Of a stretch of 64,000 bases of DNA, positions 44,668-52,745 are shown in pieces; the first letter of the stretch is position 1; every line of letters begins with the position of its first letter. Both the position numbers and the translations under genes were made by a program. The stretch is from NCBI GenBank assembly GCA_049325275.1, contig JBMOLU010000073.1, forward strand, positions 62,001 to 126,000, given 5' to 3'. The notes under the pieces were generated by a model that searched no databases, had not been told where the DNA came from, and saw only the letters and a program-made list of their open reading frames with translations. Origin of the DNA: CAIQJJ01 sp049325275 (lineage in GTDB: Bacteria > Chloroflexota > Anaerolineae > Anaerolineales > UBA4823).

Positions 44668-47361
44668 ATGATCCAAGCATTGCGCAAAGCTATTGGGATG
44701 CAAACCGCCGTGCAGCAGCACTCGCAGCGCTTACCCGTCACCCGCCGGCGTTTTTCTGCATCCTATCTACTCCTGGCGGGTGGGACCGCCTTGCTTGCAA
44801 CCGCGCTTGCCGTGGGCGCAGCCCTCGCACAACCCAAGACGAACGCGCCCGGGCAGGCGATAACCCTTCATCCGGCTTTTGCCCTGCTGGATGCGGAGGG
44901 CAGCAATGTCCTCGATACGGGCCGGCCGGTTTCGACGATGAACACCTGCGGCCAGTGCCACGACACGGCCTACATTGCCACCCACAGCTTCCACAGCGAC
45001 CTCGGGCAGAGCGACTTTGCCACTCCCGGCAAATGGAACCCGCTAACATACCGCTACTTGCTGCCGGACGAAAATCTCCCGGCTGGCTTGCGCACCGGTG
45101 AATGGGTCAGCGCCAACGCCGCTCGCCTGGTTGGCGGCGGCCCGGCAGAAGCGGTCGGCCTGGAGATGAACTGCTTCTCTTGCCACCTGGAAGCGCCCGA
45201 CAATGCCGCACGCGTGGCGGCCCTGCGGGCCGGGAATTTTGCCCTGGCAAACACTGCTTCGCTGGCCGGCACCGGCTGGATCGAAGTTGCCGGAGACACT
45301 TATACCTGGAATCGGGCTGCCTTCTCGCAAGACGGCAAGTTGCGGCCCGAATTCGTCACCATTCAAGACCCCACCAACGCCAACTGCGCCCAATGCCACG
45401 GGGCAGTGCAAACCTCGTCCGAACCGCTGCGCCTTACCGGCTGCGAACTGGACGAGTGGCAGACGGCCACCACCGGGCAAATCATCTCACCGGACAAGAT
45501 CGCCGGTTCCGGCATGAACCTGGCCAACAAAAACAGCCTGACGCGTTCGTTCGACATTCACGCCGAGCGCGGCTTGCAGTGCACGGACTGCCACTATGCG
45601 CTTAACAACCCGGCCTATTCCCAGGCCAGCAGCAACCTATCGCATCTACAGTTCGACCCGCGGCGCCTGGAGATTGCCGAATACTTACGAAGGCCAAATC
45701 ATAACTTTGCCCGCGGCCAGAGCGCGCAGAACACGATTGCCCCCGAACTGAAAGGCACGATGCGGCGCTGCGAAAGCTGCCACGATGCCCAGAATGCCCA
45801 TCCCTGGCTGCCCTACGCCGAACGCCACCTTGACGAACTGGCTTGTGAAAGCTGCCACACACCGCAGCTATACGCTCCCGCCGTGCAGTCGTACGACTGG
45901 ACCGTGCTCACGGCCGGCGGTGAACCCGTCAGCACCTGCCGGGGCGTGGAAGAAAACGAAAGCGAAACCTCGTCCGGCGCGCTGAACGATCTCGTCACCG
46001 GTTTTGCGCCGGTGCTCCTGCCGCGCCAGAACGTGGACGGCAAAGTGCTGCTGGCGCCGTACAACCTGATCACGGCCTGGTATTGGGTCGACGCAGCCGG
46101 AAACCCATTGAGCCGGGAAACCCTGCAAGCCGCCTGGTTCGAAAACGGCGCCGTAGCCCCGCAAATTCTGGCGGCCCTGGACACCAACCAGAACGGGACG
46201 CTGGAAGAAAACGAACTGCTTCTCGATACCGGCCCCAAACAAACCGCCGTCGCCGAACGTTTGGCTGCGCTCGGCGTGGCAAACCCGCACATTGCTGGCG
46301 AAATCCAGCCCTACAGCGTGAACCACAACGTCACCGGCGGCGCATGGGCGATCAGGGACTGCACCGCCTGCCACGCAGACGAATCGTCCATCACGCGAGC
46401 GATGAAGCTGGCCGACTCGCTTCCCGGCGGCGTGACCCCGGCGTTCGTCAGCGACAGCAACACGCTGGCCAATGGCAGTGTGTATCGCGAAAACGGGGCG
46501 CTCTATTATCGGCCGGCAACCCAAAACGGCGGTCTCTACATCTTCGGCCACGACCGCGTGCCCTGGGTGGACTGGGTTGGCGGGTTGTTCTTCGTGGGCG
46601 TGCTGGGCGGCGTGGCCGTTCACGGTGGGCTGCGCTTTTATGCGGCATGGAAAGCCCCGCGCCACAGGCTCGAATTCAAACGGGTTTACATGTACGCCGC
46701 GTACGAGCGCTTTTGGCACTGGCTGCAAACCTTCGCCATCGTCCTGCTGCTATTCACCGGATTGATCATCCACCGGCCGGATATGTTTGGCGTTTTCAGC
46801 TTCTCCTCCGTCGTCCTCGTCCACAACGTGCTGGCTGCCCTGCTGGTGATCAACGCGGCCCTGTCGTTGTTCTATCACCTCGTCAGCGGCGAGATCCGCC
46901 AGTACATTCCGCGCCCGTACGGTTTCTTCGATGAGGCCATTCTGCAGGCCAGGTATTACCTGCAAGGCATCTTCAAGCGCGCGCCGCACCCCTTCGAAAA
47001 GACGCCCCAAAAGAAGCTGAACCCGCTGCAACAGGCGACGTATTTCGGCATTTTGAACGTGCTGCTGCCACTGCAAGTCGTCACCGGCGCCCTGATGTGG
47101 GGCGTCCAACAGTGGCCGCAGGTCGCCGGCTGGTTCGGCGGGCTGCCCTTCCTGGCGCCCTTCCACAGCTTGATCGCCTGGACGTTTGCGGCATTCATCG
47201 TCGGACACGTCTATCTCACCACCACCGGCCCGCAACCGTTGACATCGCTCAAAGCCATGGTGAACGGCTGGGAAGATGTGGAAGTGCACCCATTCGAAGA
47301 AGAGCCTGGCGAAACAGAAAGCGATGCAAGCAAGGCCAAGGCCGCACCTGAGGCCTCCTGA
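44668..47361 (+). CDS. Heptahaem cytochrome c fused to membrane cytochrome b
   Basis: An 897-residue fusion. A signal-anchor at residues about 30-55 leads to an extracytoplasmic domain with seven CxxCH motifs (CGQCH, CFSCH, CAQCH, CTDCH, CESCH, CESCH, CTACH). From about residue 630, hydrophobic helices with spaced His residues (ERFWHWLQTF, LVHNVLAALL, LFYHLVSG, APFHSLIAW, IVGHVYL) form a cytochrome b561/thiosulfate-reductase-type quinol-oxidising domain. The protein can thus carry electrons from membrane quinol through b haems to c haems, a natural electron donor to the preceding octahaem enzyme. A short DTNQNGTLEENE stretch (about residues 505-516) resembles an EF-hand loop. AGGAGA precedes the ATG. 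Confidence 0.85.
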   Translation: MIQALRKAIGMQTAVQQHSQRLPVTRRRFSASYLLLAGGTALLATALAVGAALAQPKTNAPGQAITLHPAFALLDAEGSNVLDTGRPVSTMNTCGQCHDTAYIATHSFHSDLGQSDFATPGKWNPLTYRYLLPDENLPAGLRTGEWVSANAARLVGGGPAEAVGLEMNCFSCHLEAPDNAARVAALRAGNFALANTASLAGTGWIEVAGDTYTWNRAAFSQDGKLRPEFVTIQDPTNANCAQCHGAVQTSSEPLRLTGCELDEWQTATTGQIISPDKIAGSGMNLANKNSLTRSFDIHAERGLQCTDCHYALNNPAYSQASSNLSHLQFDPRRLEIAEYLRRPNHNFARGQSAQNTIAPELKGTMRRCESCHDAQNAHPWLPYAERHLDELACESCHTPQLYAPAVQSYDWTVLTAGGEPVSTCRGVEENESETSSGALNDLVTGFAPVLLPRQNVDGKVLLAPYNLITAWYWVDAAGNPLSRETLQAAWFENGAVAPQILAALDTNQNGTLEENELLLDTGPKQTAVAERLAALGVANPHIAGEIQPYSVNHNVTGGAWAIRDCTACHADESSITRAMKLADSLPGGVTPAFVSDSNTLANGSVYRENGALYYRPATQNGGLYIFGHDRVPWVDWVGGLFFVGVLGGVAVHGGLRFYAAWKAPRHRLEFKRVYMYAAYERFWHWLQTFAIVLLLFTGLIIHRPDMFGVFSFSSVVLVHNVLAALLVINAALSLFYHLVSGEIRQYIPRPYGFFDEAILQARYYLQGIFKRAPHPFEKTPQKKLNPLQQATYFGILNVLLPLQVVTGALMWGVQQWPQVAGWFGGLPFLAPFHSLIAWTFAAFIVGHVYLTTTGPQPLTSLKAMVNGWEDVEVHPFEEEPGETESDASKAKAAPEAS

Positions 47362-47418
47362 TGCAAGGGCTAGAAAGCGCCCCCAAAATTCATCTTGCCT
47401 TCCTGGCGAAGATATTTC

Positions 47419-47474
47419 GGGCTCTCCCGTTCTCAACAAGATAAGGGTCTTCCGGGTTTAGGCCGGGAGAGCCC
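47419..47474. repeat. Palindromic element with GGGCTCTCCCG arms
   Basis: GGGCTCTCCCG (47419-47429) pairs perfectly with CGGGAGAGCCC (47464-47474). The adjoining AAATACCCAGATTTGGG (to about 47496) matches the right part of the 35331-35367 copy. Between the cytochrome and transporter genes, it may be a terminator or a dispersed-repeat copy. Confidence 0.65.
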
Positions 47475-47547
47475 AAGATAAATACCCAGATTTGGGACGT
47501 TTCCCGCTAAAGGCGGAAGAGCCATATTTCGAAAGATGGAGTTATCG

Positions 47548-48138
47548 ATGACCACAGCTGCTCCTGGAAAATTAAAAGCGAAACAAACCGTTGACGTGCG
47601 CAAACTTTTACGCCGTATCTTGACCCGGCCCGAAAAGGCCTATGCCCACCCTTATCTGGGTGGCGTTCTGCTGGGAATTGTGCTCTTCCTGGCCTTTTTG
47701 ATCACGCGCAACGGGTTGGGCGCTTCGGGTGGTTTGAACCGTCTGGTGGCCGCAGCCGAAGATGCGATCGCGCCCGGCCACATCGATCGAACGCCCTACC
47801 TGCTCAAGCTGGCCGGTGGCGGGTTGAATCCGCTGGACGACTGGAGCGTGCCGGTCCTGTTCGGCGCCCTGCTAGGGGGTGCGGTGTCGGGCCTTTTGAA
47901 CGGGCGCACCCGGCTCGAGATCAACAAAGGGCCAAACATCTCCAATCGCATGCGCCTGATCATGGCCTTTGTGGGTGGCGTGCTGTTTGCCTATGGCGCC
48001 CGCATGGCGCGCGGCTGCACGTCTGGGCAAGCGCTTTCAGGCGGCGCCACGCTTTCTGCAGGCTCGTGGGCGTTGATGATGTGTATCTTTGCCGGCGCTT
48101 ACGGCCTGGCCTATTTCGTACGCAAACTGTGGAATTGA
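47548..48138 (+). CDS. YeeE/YedE-family sulfur transporter, first half
   Basis: A 196-residue membrane protein of the YeeE/YedE (TsuA-like, Sulf_transp) family with about five helices. The conserved pore motif RMARGCTSGQALSGGATL carries the Cys that relays thiosulfate in TsuA. TsuA is one chain with two such halves; here the halves are separate genes 10 bases apart. The ATG at 47548 has GGAG with 6-base spacing; ATG 47536 is an alternative. The N-terminal 30 residues are basic and cytoplasmic. Confidence 0.87.
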   Translation: MTTAAPGKLKAKQTVDVRKLLRRILTRPEKAYAHPYLGGVLLGIVLFLAFLITRNGLGASGGLNRLVAAAEDAIAPGHIDRTPYLLKLAGGGLNPLDDWSVPVLFGALLGGAVSGLLNGRTRLEINKGPNISNRMRLIMAFVGGVLFAYGARMARGCTSGQALSGGATLSAGSWALMMCIFAGAYGLAYFVRKLWN

Positions 48139-48148
48139 GGAAGCACCC

Positions 48149-49396
48149 ATGCAACCCGTTTTTCCCCTGCCCCCATTCCTGTCGTCACTCGCCCAAAACC
48201 CCTGGACCTACCTGGTCTTTGGCGTGATCGGTTTCTTCTTCGGCTACATCCTCGAGACATCGGGCTTCGGCAATTCGAAGAAGCTGGCCGCGCAGTTCTA
48301 CTTCAAGGACCTGACCGTGCTCAAGGTGATGTTCACCGCCATCGTGACCGCCATGGTGCTGCTCTTCTTCTCCTCCGCCATCGGCATCCTGGATTTCAAG
48401 CTCGTCTACGTCCCTGAAACCTATCTCTGGCCGGGAATCGTGGGCGGGCTAATCATGGGAGTCGGCTTCATCATCGGCGGCTTCTGCCCCGGAACGTCGA
48501 TCGTCTCGGCATCGACGCTAAAAATCGACGGCATCGCCTTCGTGTTGGGGGCATTCGTCGGCGTGTGGGCCTTTGGTGAGACAGTCCAGCTCTATTGGGA
48601 TTGGTGGAACGGCAGCGGCTACTACGGCCGCCTGACCCTGATGGACGTTTTCAATCTGCCAACCGGTGCGATAGTGCTGCTGGTGGTCTTGATGGCGCTG
48701 TTCATGTTCTGGGGTGGCGAGCAGTTGGAGCGCATCGTGGGCAAGCGCGATTTGCGCAAAGAACCGCGCCTGCGCTTCGCAGCCGCCGGCGTGCTGGTGA
48801 CGTTGGCCCTGGCGGTGCTGCTGATCGGCCAGCCGGACAGCGCCGACAAATGGGCGCAGATTGCCGCCGAGAAAGAAACCCTGCTTGCCGGACGGCAGGT
48901 GCAGATTCATCCCGGCGAACTGCTCGCCAGCGTAGCCGACGACCAGCTCCGCGTTATCCTGCTCGACGTACGTTCGGAGAGCGATTACAACCTGTTTCAC
49001 ATTCGCGGGGCGCGTCACGCCCCGCTGGAGGATATCCAGGTGTGGGTGCATACGCTCCCGCAGGAACCGGCAGAAAACACGCTATACGTGGTGATGGGCA
49101 ACGATGAAGAGGCCGCCACACAAGCCTGGAAAGTGCTGACGGCCGAAAGCGTATCGAACGTCTATATCCTGGAAGGCGGCGTCAACAACTGGATCAGGAC
49201 TTTCGCAGGTGCAAACGCGGAGATCACTCCCACGCCTGCGCCGGCAGGCCGGGACCGCCTGGCCTACACCTTCAAAGCAGCCCTGGGCGATCGCTACGAG
49301 GCCGCCGACCCCAACCCGCACAAGTTCGACCTGCAATACACCCCCAAGATCAAACTGGAACGCAAACGCAGCCCGAGTGGAGGTGGCTGTGGCTAA
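48149..49396 (+). CDS. YeeE/YedE transporter half fused to rhodanese-like domain
   Basis: A 415-residue protein. Residues about 15-250 are the second YeeE/YedE half with the Cys motif GGFCPGTSIVSAS. Residues about 270-350 are a rhodanese-like domain (VILLDVRSESDYNLFHIRGARHAPL, YILEGGVNNWI), but the active-site loop reads YVVMGNDEEAA, with no catalytic Cys, so sulfurtransfer by the usual mechanism is unlikely. A Pro-rich hinge and a charged tail ending GGGCG follow, giving a C-terminal Cys. It probably binds thiosulfate or an acceptor at the pore exit. The start follows TTGAGGAAGCACCC. Confidence 0.87.
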   Translation: MQPVFPLPPFLSSLAQNPWTYLVFGVIGFFFGYILETSGFGNSKKLAAQFYFKDLTVLKVMFTAIVTAMVLLFFSSAIGILDFKLVYVPETYLWPGIVGGLIMGVGFIIGGFCPGTSIVSASTLKIDGIAFVLGAFVGVWAFGETVQLYWDWWNGSGYYGRLTLMDVFNLPTGAIVLLVVLMALFMFWGGEQLERIVGKRDLRKEPRLRFAAAGVLVTLALAVLLIGQPDSADKWAQIAAEKETLLAGRQVQIHPGELLASVADDQLRVILLDVRSESDYNLFHIRGARHAPLEDIQVWVHTLPQEPAENTLYVVMGNDEEAATQAWKVLTAESVSNVYILEGGVNNWIRTFAGANAEITPTPAPAGRDRLAYTFKAALGDRYEAADPNPHKFDLQYTPKIKLERKRSPSGGGCG

Positions 49397-49413
49397 CGAG
49401 TGAAGGGGTTTTC

Positions 49414-49436
49414 GCCCTCCCCCTCCGGGGGAGGGC
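49414..49436 (+). terminator. GC-rich hairpin after sulfur-transport operon
   Basis: GCCCTCCCCC (49414-49423) pairs with GGGGGAGGGC (49427-49436) around TCC. No long T-run follows. Similar CCTCCCC/GGGGAGG palindromes are common as intergenic repeats. Confidence 0.55.
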
Positions 49437-49567
49437 CAGGAGAGGGGAAAAAGCAAAGTCAATCCGACAGAAGTACTCCATCGGGGGAGAATTTTTTCCT
49501 TGAACTTGACCTTACAAATCTGTATACTGAAACAGTAGGCACCTGACCCAACCTGCAAAAGGAGAAT

Positions 49568-50683
49568 ATGATGATACAGACTTCTGCGCTCAATCGGTAT
49601 GTCGTATTGGCGCTTGCGTTCGGCATCCTCTTGACCCTGGGTATCCTGGCCGGTTGTACCAGCAGCCTTGGCCCGAACATGAGCTACCAGGGGCGACTGA
49701 CGGACGCCTCGGGCAACCCGTTGAACGGGAACTACGCCTTCACCTTTCGCCTCTACAATGCCGAGACCGGTGGCACGTCGATTTACACGGAGACCAAAAC
49801 GATCGCCGTCGCCAACGGGCTTTTCGACACCAGCGTCGGACCAACCACCCTGCTTGCCAACGTGACCCCCGAAATGCTGGCACAGCCGCTCTGGCTGGAA
49901 GTAAGCGTCGAAACGGAAACGCTGTCGCCGCGCCAACGCCTGCTGGGTTCACCATATGCATTTACGCTCATGCCGGGTGCGGTGATCTCGTCGACCTTCA
50001 ACACCACCATCCCCGGACCGTATGCCAATGCAATCGTCAAGATCGTCAACAATGACACCGGAGCGAACTCCCATCCGGCGCTGCAATTGGTCGGCAATAT
50101 CGGCATCGAACTGGTCGATATCAGCGGCTCGCATGGGACGATCTTCAGCGACCGGTCTTCAAACAGCAGCGATATTTACATACGCTCCAACGACTATGTC
50201 AATATCTATTTGGACAACGACAGCAACAGCGGCGGTGGGGATTTCTGGGTATACGGCAGCCCATTGACCGAATACTGCCACATCGACGGCTCCGACGGAA
50301 GCTTTTACTGCACCGGCACCAAGTCGTCGATCGCCGATATCGGGGATGAGAAACGTGCCCTGTACGCCGTGGAAAGCCCAGACGTCGTCTTCGAGGATTT
50401 CGGCAGCGGGCAATTGGAGAACGGACAGGCCAGCGTGCGCATCGACACGCTCTTTGCCGCTACGATCAACCTGGATACGTACCAGGTTTTCATCACCCCG
50501 CTGGGCGACTGCAACGGCCTATACGTCACCAACAAAACGGCCACCGGCTTTGAGGTGCGCGAACTAGGGGGCGGCACGGCCGACATCGCCTTCGACTACC
50601 GCATCGTCGCCAAGCGCCTGGGCTACGAAAACGTTCGCATGGAAACGGTCGAGCCGGCAAATGGCGATGGGGAGGAAAAATGA
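49568..50683 (+). CDS. Secreted lipoprotein, structural/tail-fibre-like
   Basis: A 371-residue predicted lipoprotein (hydrophobic segment, LAGC lipobox). The first mature domain, MSYQGRLTDASGNPLNGNY ... FTFRLYNAE..., then GLFDTSVG and LWLEVSVE..LSPRQRLLGSPYA, is a widespread bacterial secreted domain also seen in proteins with tail-fibre-like or intramolecular-chaperone ends. The middle is beta-rich with Asn/Ser/Gly repeats. The C-terminal part (ESPDVVFEDFGSGQLENGQASV ... YRIVAKRLGYENVRM) resembles shaft/head regions of such surface proteins. It has AAGGAG at its start and overlaps the next gene by ATGA. Function is unknown, probably cell surface. Confidence 0.7.
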   Translation: MMIQTSALNRYVVLALAFGILLTLGILAGCTSSLGPNMSYQGRLTDASGNPLNGNYAFTFRLYNAETGGTSIYTETKTIAVANGLFDTSVGPTTLLANVTPEMLAQPLWLEVSVETETLSPRQRLLGSPYAFTLMPGAVISSTFNTTIPGPYANAIVKIVNNDTGANSHPALQLVGNIGIELVDISGSHGTIFSDRSSNSSDIYIRSNDYVNIYLDNDSNSGGGDFWVYGSPLTEYCHIDGSDGSFYCTGTKSSIADIGDEKRALYAVESPDVVFEDFGSGQLENGQASVRIDTLFAATINLDTYQVFITPLGDCNGLYVTNKTATGFEVRELGGGTADIAFDYRIVAKRLGYENVRMETVEPANGDGEEK

Positions 50684-51015
50684 ACCCGAAACGGTTCTTC
50701 ACCCGGGGAGCGGCGCTGCTCCTGGTGTTGGTTGTGGTCCTGCTTAGCATTCGGGGGGTGGTTGCACAGGCCGGGCCAGGCCCAACCCAGGAGGACACGT
50801 TCCCACAACTTCCCAGGATGGGTTCGGCCTCGTACAGCCTGAACTGGGACGTACTCGCAAACGGCGGTGGGGTTATGGCTTCAACCAGCTATCATTTGCA
50901 AAGCACGCTCGGCCAAAATGCAATTGGCACATCGACCAGCGCCAGTTATTCCCTCCATTCCGGTTTTTGGCAGTTGCTCTACAATTCTCTCTATCTGCCA
51001 ATTATCTTGCGCTAA
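50680..51015 (+). CDS. Small secreted protein with YLPIILR tail
   Basis: A 111-residue exported protein: strong signal peptide (about residues 10-29), then LNWDVLANGGGVMASTSYHL, a short repeat-like domain (SYxLxSTLGQ / SASYSLHSGFWQ), and a C-terminus NSLYLPIILR. This short hydrophobic-basic tail is, from memory, common at the ends of secreted Chloroflexota proteins. Its ATG overlaps the previous stop codon, so the two are made together and may form a surface pair. No enzymatic motif. Confidence 0.75.
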   Translation: MNPKRFFTRGAALLLVLVVVLLSIRGVVAQAGPGPTQEDTFPQLPRMGSASYSLNWDVLANGGGVMASTSYHLQSTLGQNAIGTSTSASYSLHSGFWQLLYNSLYLPIILR

Positions 51016-51044
51016 TTCACTTCATTACTCAGGTGCCCACCAAA

Positions 51045-51078
51045 AAAGACCTGGCACGCTTTACCGTGCCAGGTCTTT
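51045..51078. terminator. Bidirectional terminator between convergent genes
   Basis: AAAGACCTGGCACG (51045-51058) pairs over 14 bp with CGTGCCAGGTCTTT (51065-51078). It is flanked by A-rich sequence on the left (T-run in the minus direction), so it ends the leftward mdh transcript and the rightward secreted-protein transcript. Confidence 0.85.
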
Positions 51079-51097
51079 CGCATTCATGGCGTGCGCA

Positions 51098-52039
51098 TCA
51101 GCAGACTTCGACCATGTTGCACATGGCGGCCATCGCCTGCTGTACCGCCTCGGCCGACTTTTTCATGGCAGCCTTTTCTTCATCGTTCAGGTCATACTCC
51201 ATGACCTTCTCGACGCCCGCACTGCCCAACTGTACCGGCACACCAAAGTACATATCGTGCAAGCCGTACTGGCCGGTGAGATAAGCCGAGGCAGGCACGA
51301 TCAGGTGCTTGTCCTTGATGATCGCATCGACCATCTGGACGACCGAGGCTGCGGGCGCGTAGTAGGCGCTTGTGCCGAGGTAGTTAATCACTTCCGCACC
51401 GCCTTTACGCGTGCGCTCGACGATCGCTTCCAGGCGATCCGCAGACAGGACATCCTTGAGCGGCAGCCCGGCAACGTTCGAATGGCGGGTCAGCGGGACC
51501 ATTTCATCGCCATGCCCACCCAGGACAAAGCACTGCACGTTTTCCACGCTGACGCCTAGCTCCATCGAGACAAAGGTGCGCATACGCGCTGCATCCAAGA
51601 CGCCGGCCTGGCCGACAACGCGGTTAGGCGGAAGCCTGGTGGCCTTCCAGGTGAGGTAGGCCATCACATCCAACGGGTTGGTCAGGACGAGAAAGATCGT
51701 ATCGGGAGAGTAATACAATGCTTTTTCGGCCGCTGTTTGCACGATCTTGGCGTTCGTAGCCATCAAGTCGTCACGGCTCATACCGGGTTTCCGGGCAACG
51801 CCGGCCGTAATCACGACCACATCGGAATTCGCCGTAGCCGCATAGTCATCGGTACCCACAATTTCGACGTCTTTTTCGATCACCGGCATGGCTTCCTGTA
51901 AATCCAGCGCACGGCCCTGCGGCACGCCGGGGACAATATCCAGCATGACGACATCGCAGATCTCACGCGCCGCCAACCAGGCCGCCGTAGACGACCCGGT
52001 CATGCCGGCCCCAATAATACTGACTTTCTTTCGACCCAT
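51098..52039 (-). CDS. mdh: Malate dehydrogenase (LDH-like type)
   Basis: A 313-residue NAD-dependent dehydrogenase. The N-terminal nucleotide-binding loop reads VSIIGAGMTGSSTA. TAGVARKPGMSRDDL holds the two Arg residues that select malate/oxaloacetate over lactate/pyruvate, LTNPLDVM is the Asn block, and VLGGHGDEMVPL carries the catalytic His. It interconverts malate and oxaloacetate in the TCA cycle. AAAGGAG precedes the ATG at 52039; the frame extends to 52057. It lies upstream of the bidirectional terminator and downstream of a dispersed repeat. Confidence 0.95.
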   Translation of the reverse strand: MGRKKVSIIGAGMTGSSTAAWLAAREICDVVMLDIVPGVPQGRALDLQEAMPVIEKDVEIVGTDDYAATANSDVVVITAGVARKPGMSRDDLMATNAKIVQTAAEKALYYSPDTIFLVLTNPLDVMAYLTWKATRLPPNRVVGQAGVLDAARMRTFVSMELGVSVENVQCFVLGGHGDEMVPLTRHSNVAGLPLKDVLSADRLEAIVERTRKGGAEVINYLGTSAYYAPAASVVQMVDAIIKDKHLIVPASAYLTGQYGLHDMYFGVPVQLGSAGVEKVMEYDLNDEEKAAMKKSAEAVQQAMAAMCNMVEVC

Positions 52040-52060
52040 ATCAAGCTCCTTTGGCAAAAA

Positions 52061-52150
52061 AACTCTCCCGCTTGCAGCAAAAAACTACCCTTCACATTGA
52101 AAACGGGAGAATTCCAACAAACTGGAATCTTCGTAACTTCTCAGGAATTC
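52061..52150. repeat. Dispersed palindromic element
   Basis: TCTCCCG (52064-52070) pairs with CGGGAGA (52104-52110), ATTCCA (52111-52116) with TGGAAT (52123-52128), and CGTAACTTCTCA (52132-52143) is the terminus seen at 21665. It lies between the mdh start and a small membrane-protein gene. Confidence 0.55.
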
Positions 52151-52186
52151 AGGATGTTAGGAAGGCACGAATCTTCTCCAGCAAAA

Positions 52187-52654
52187 CTATCCACGGTAAT
52201 CGCCTTGGCTGAACCTGGCCACGGCCTCGTGCATGATGGCACGCAAACGCTCATCGGGCAGGGCATCGATCTCACCATAGCGTTTGTCGCCCACCCAGAT
52301 TTCCAATGTACCGTCGGGGGCCGTGCCAAAATCGATGCGCGTCGAAGACAACGCCGGATCGGCCGCAATTAATGCACGTGCGATATCTTCGATCTGCTCA
52401 GCAAACGGCGAAGCAATTCGCTCACCAGCATCGTGGTCATACAATGTAATGCCTTCACCATCTGCCTGCGTTGCTGCGATGGTTTCGACAGGCGGTCTGG
52501 TTGCCAGCCACTCCGGCACTTCATTTGGCGAAGGCGTGGAAGTCAAATCAACCTGGCGCGCCCGCGCCATCAGCCAGACGAAGAGGACAGCAGCCACGAT
52601 AACGACCACCACAAAGACCAACATCAAGCTAGCCAGATTTCCTGTGATTCCCAT
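52187..52654 (-). CDS. Small membrane-anchored protein, unknown
   Basis: A 155-residue protein with one N-terminal membrane helix (residues about 8-30) and a soluble acidic domain about 100 residues long (EGITLYDHDAGERIASPFAEQIEDIARALI ... IDFGTAPDGTLEIWVGDKRYGEI). GGAGG precedes the ATG. I do not recognise a family. It lies between mdh and trxB on the same strand, but with gaps too large to infer cotranscription. Confidence 0.7.
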   Translation of the reverse strand: MGITGNLASLMLVFVVVVIVAAVLFVWLMARARQVDLTSTPSPNEVPEWLATRPPVETIAATQADGEGITLYDHDAGERIASPFAEQIEDIARALIAADPALSSTRIDFGTAPDGTLEIWVGDKRYGEIDALPDERLRAIMHEAVARFSQGDYRG

Positions 52655-52745
52655 AGTATGCCTCCAAATGAGTATTCAAAACGGAACTATCCACATACGG
52701 TGCCAGGACGGCGGCCTGCTCTTAGATGTAACACAAAACAGCGCT

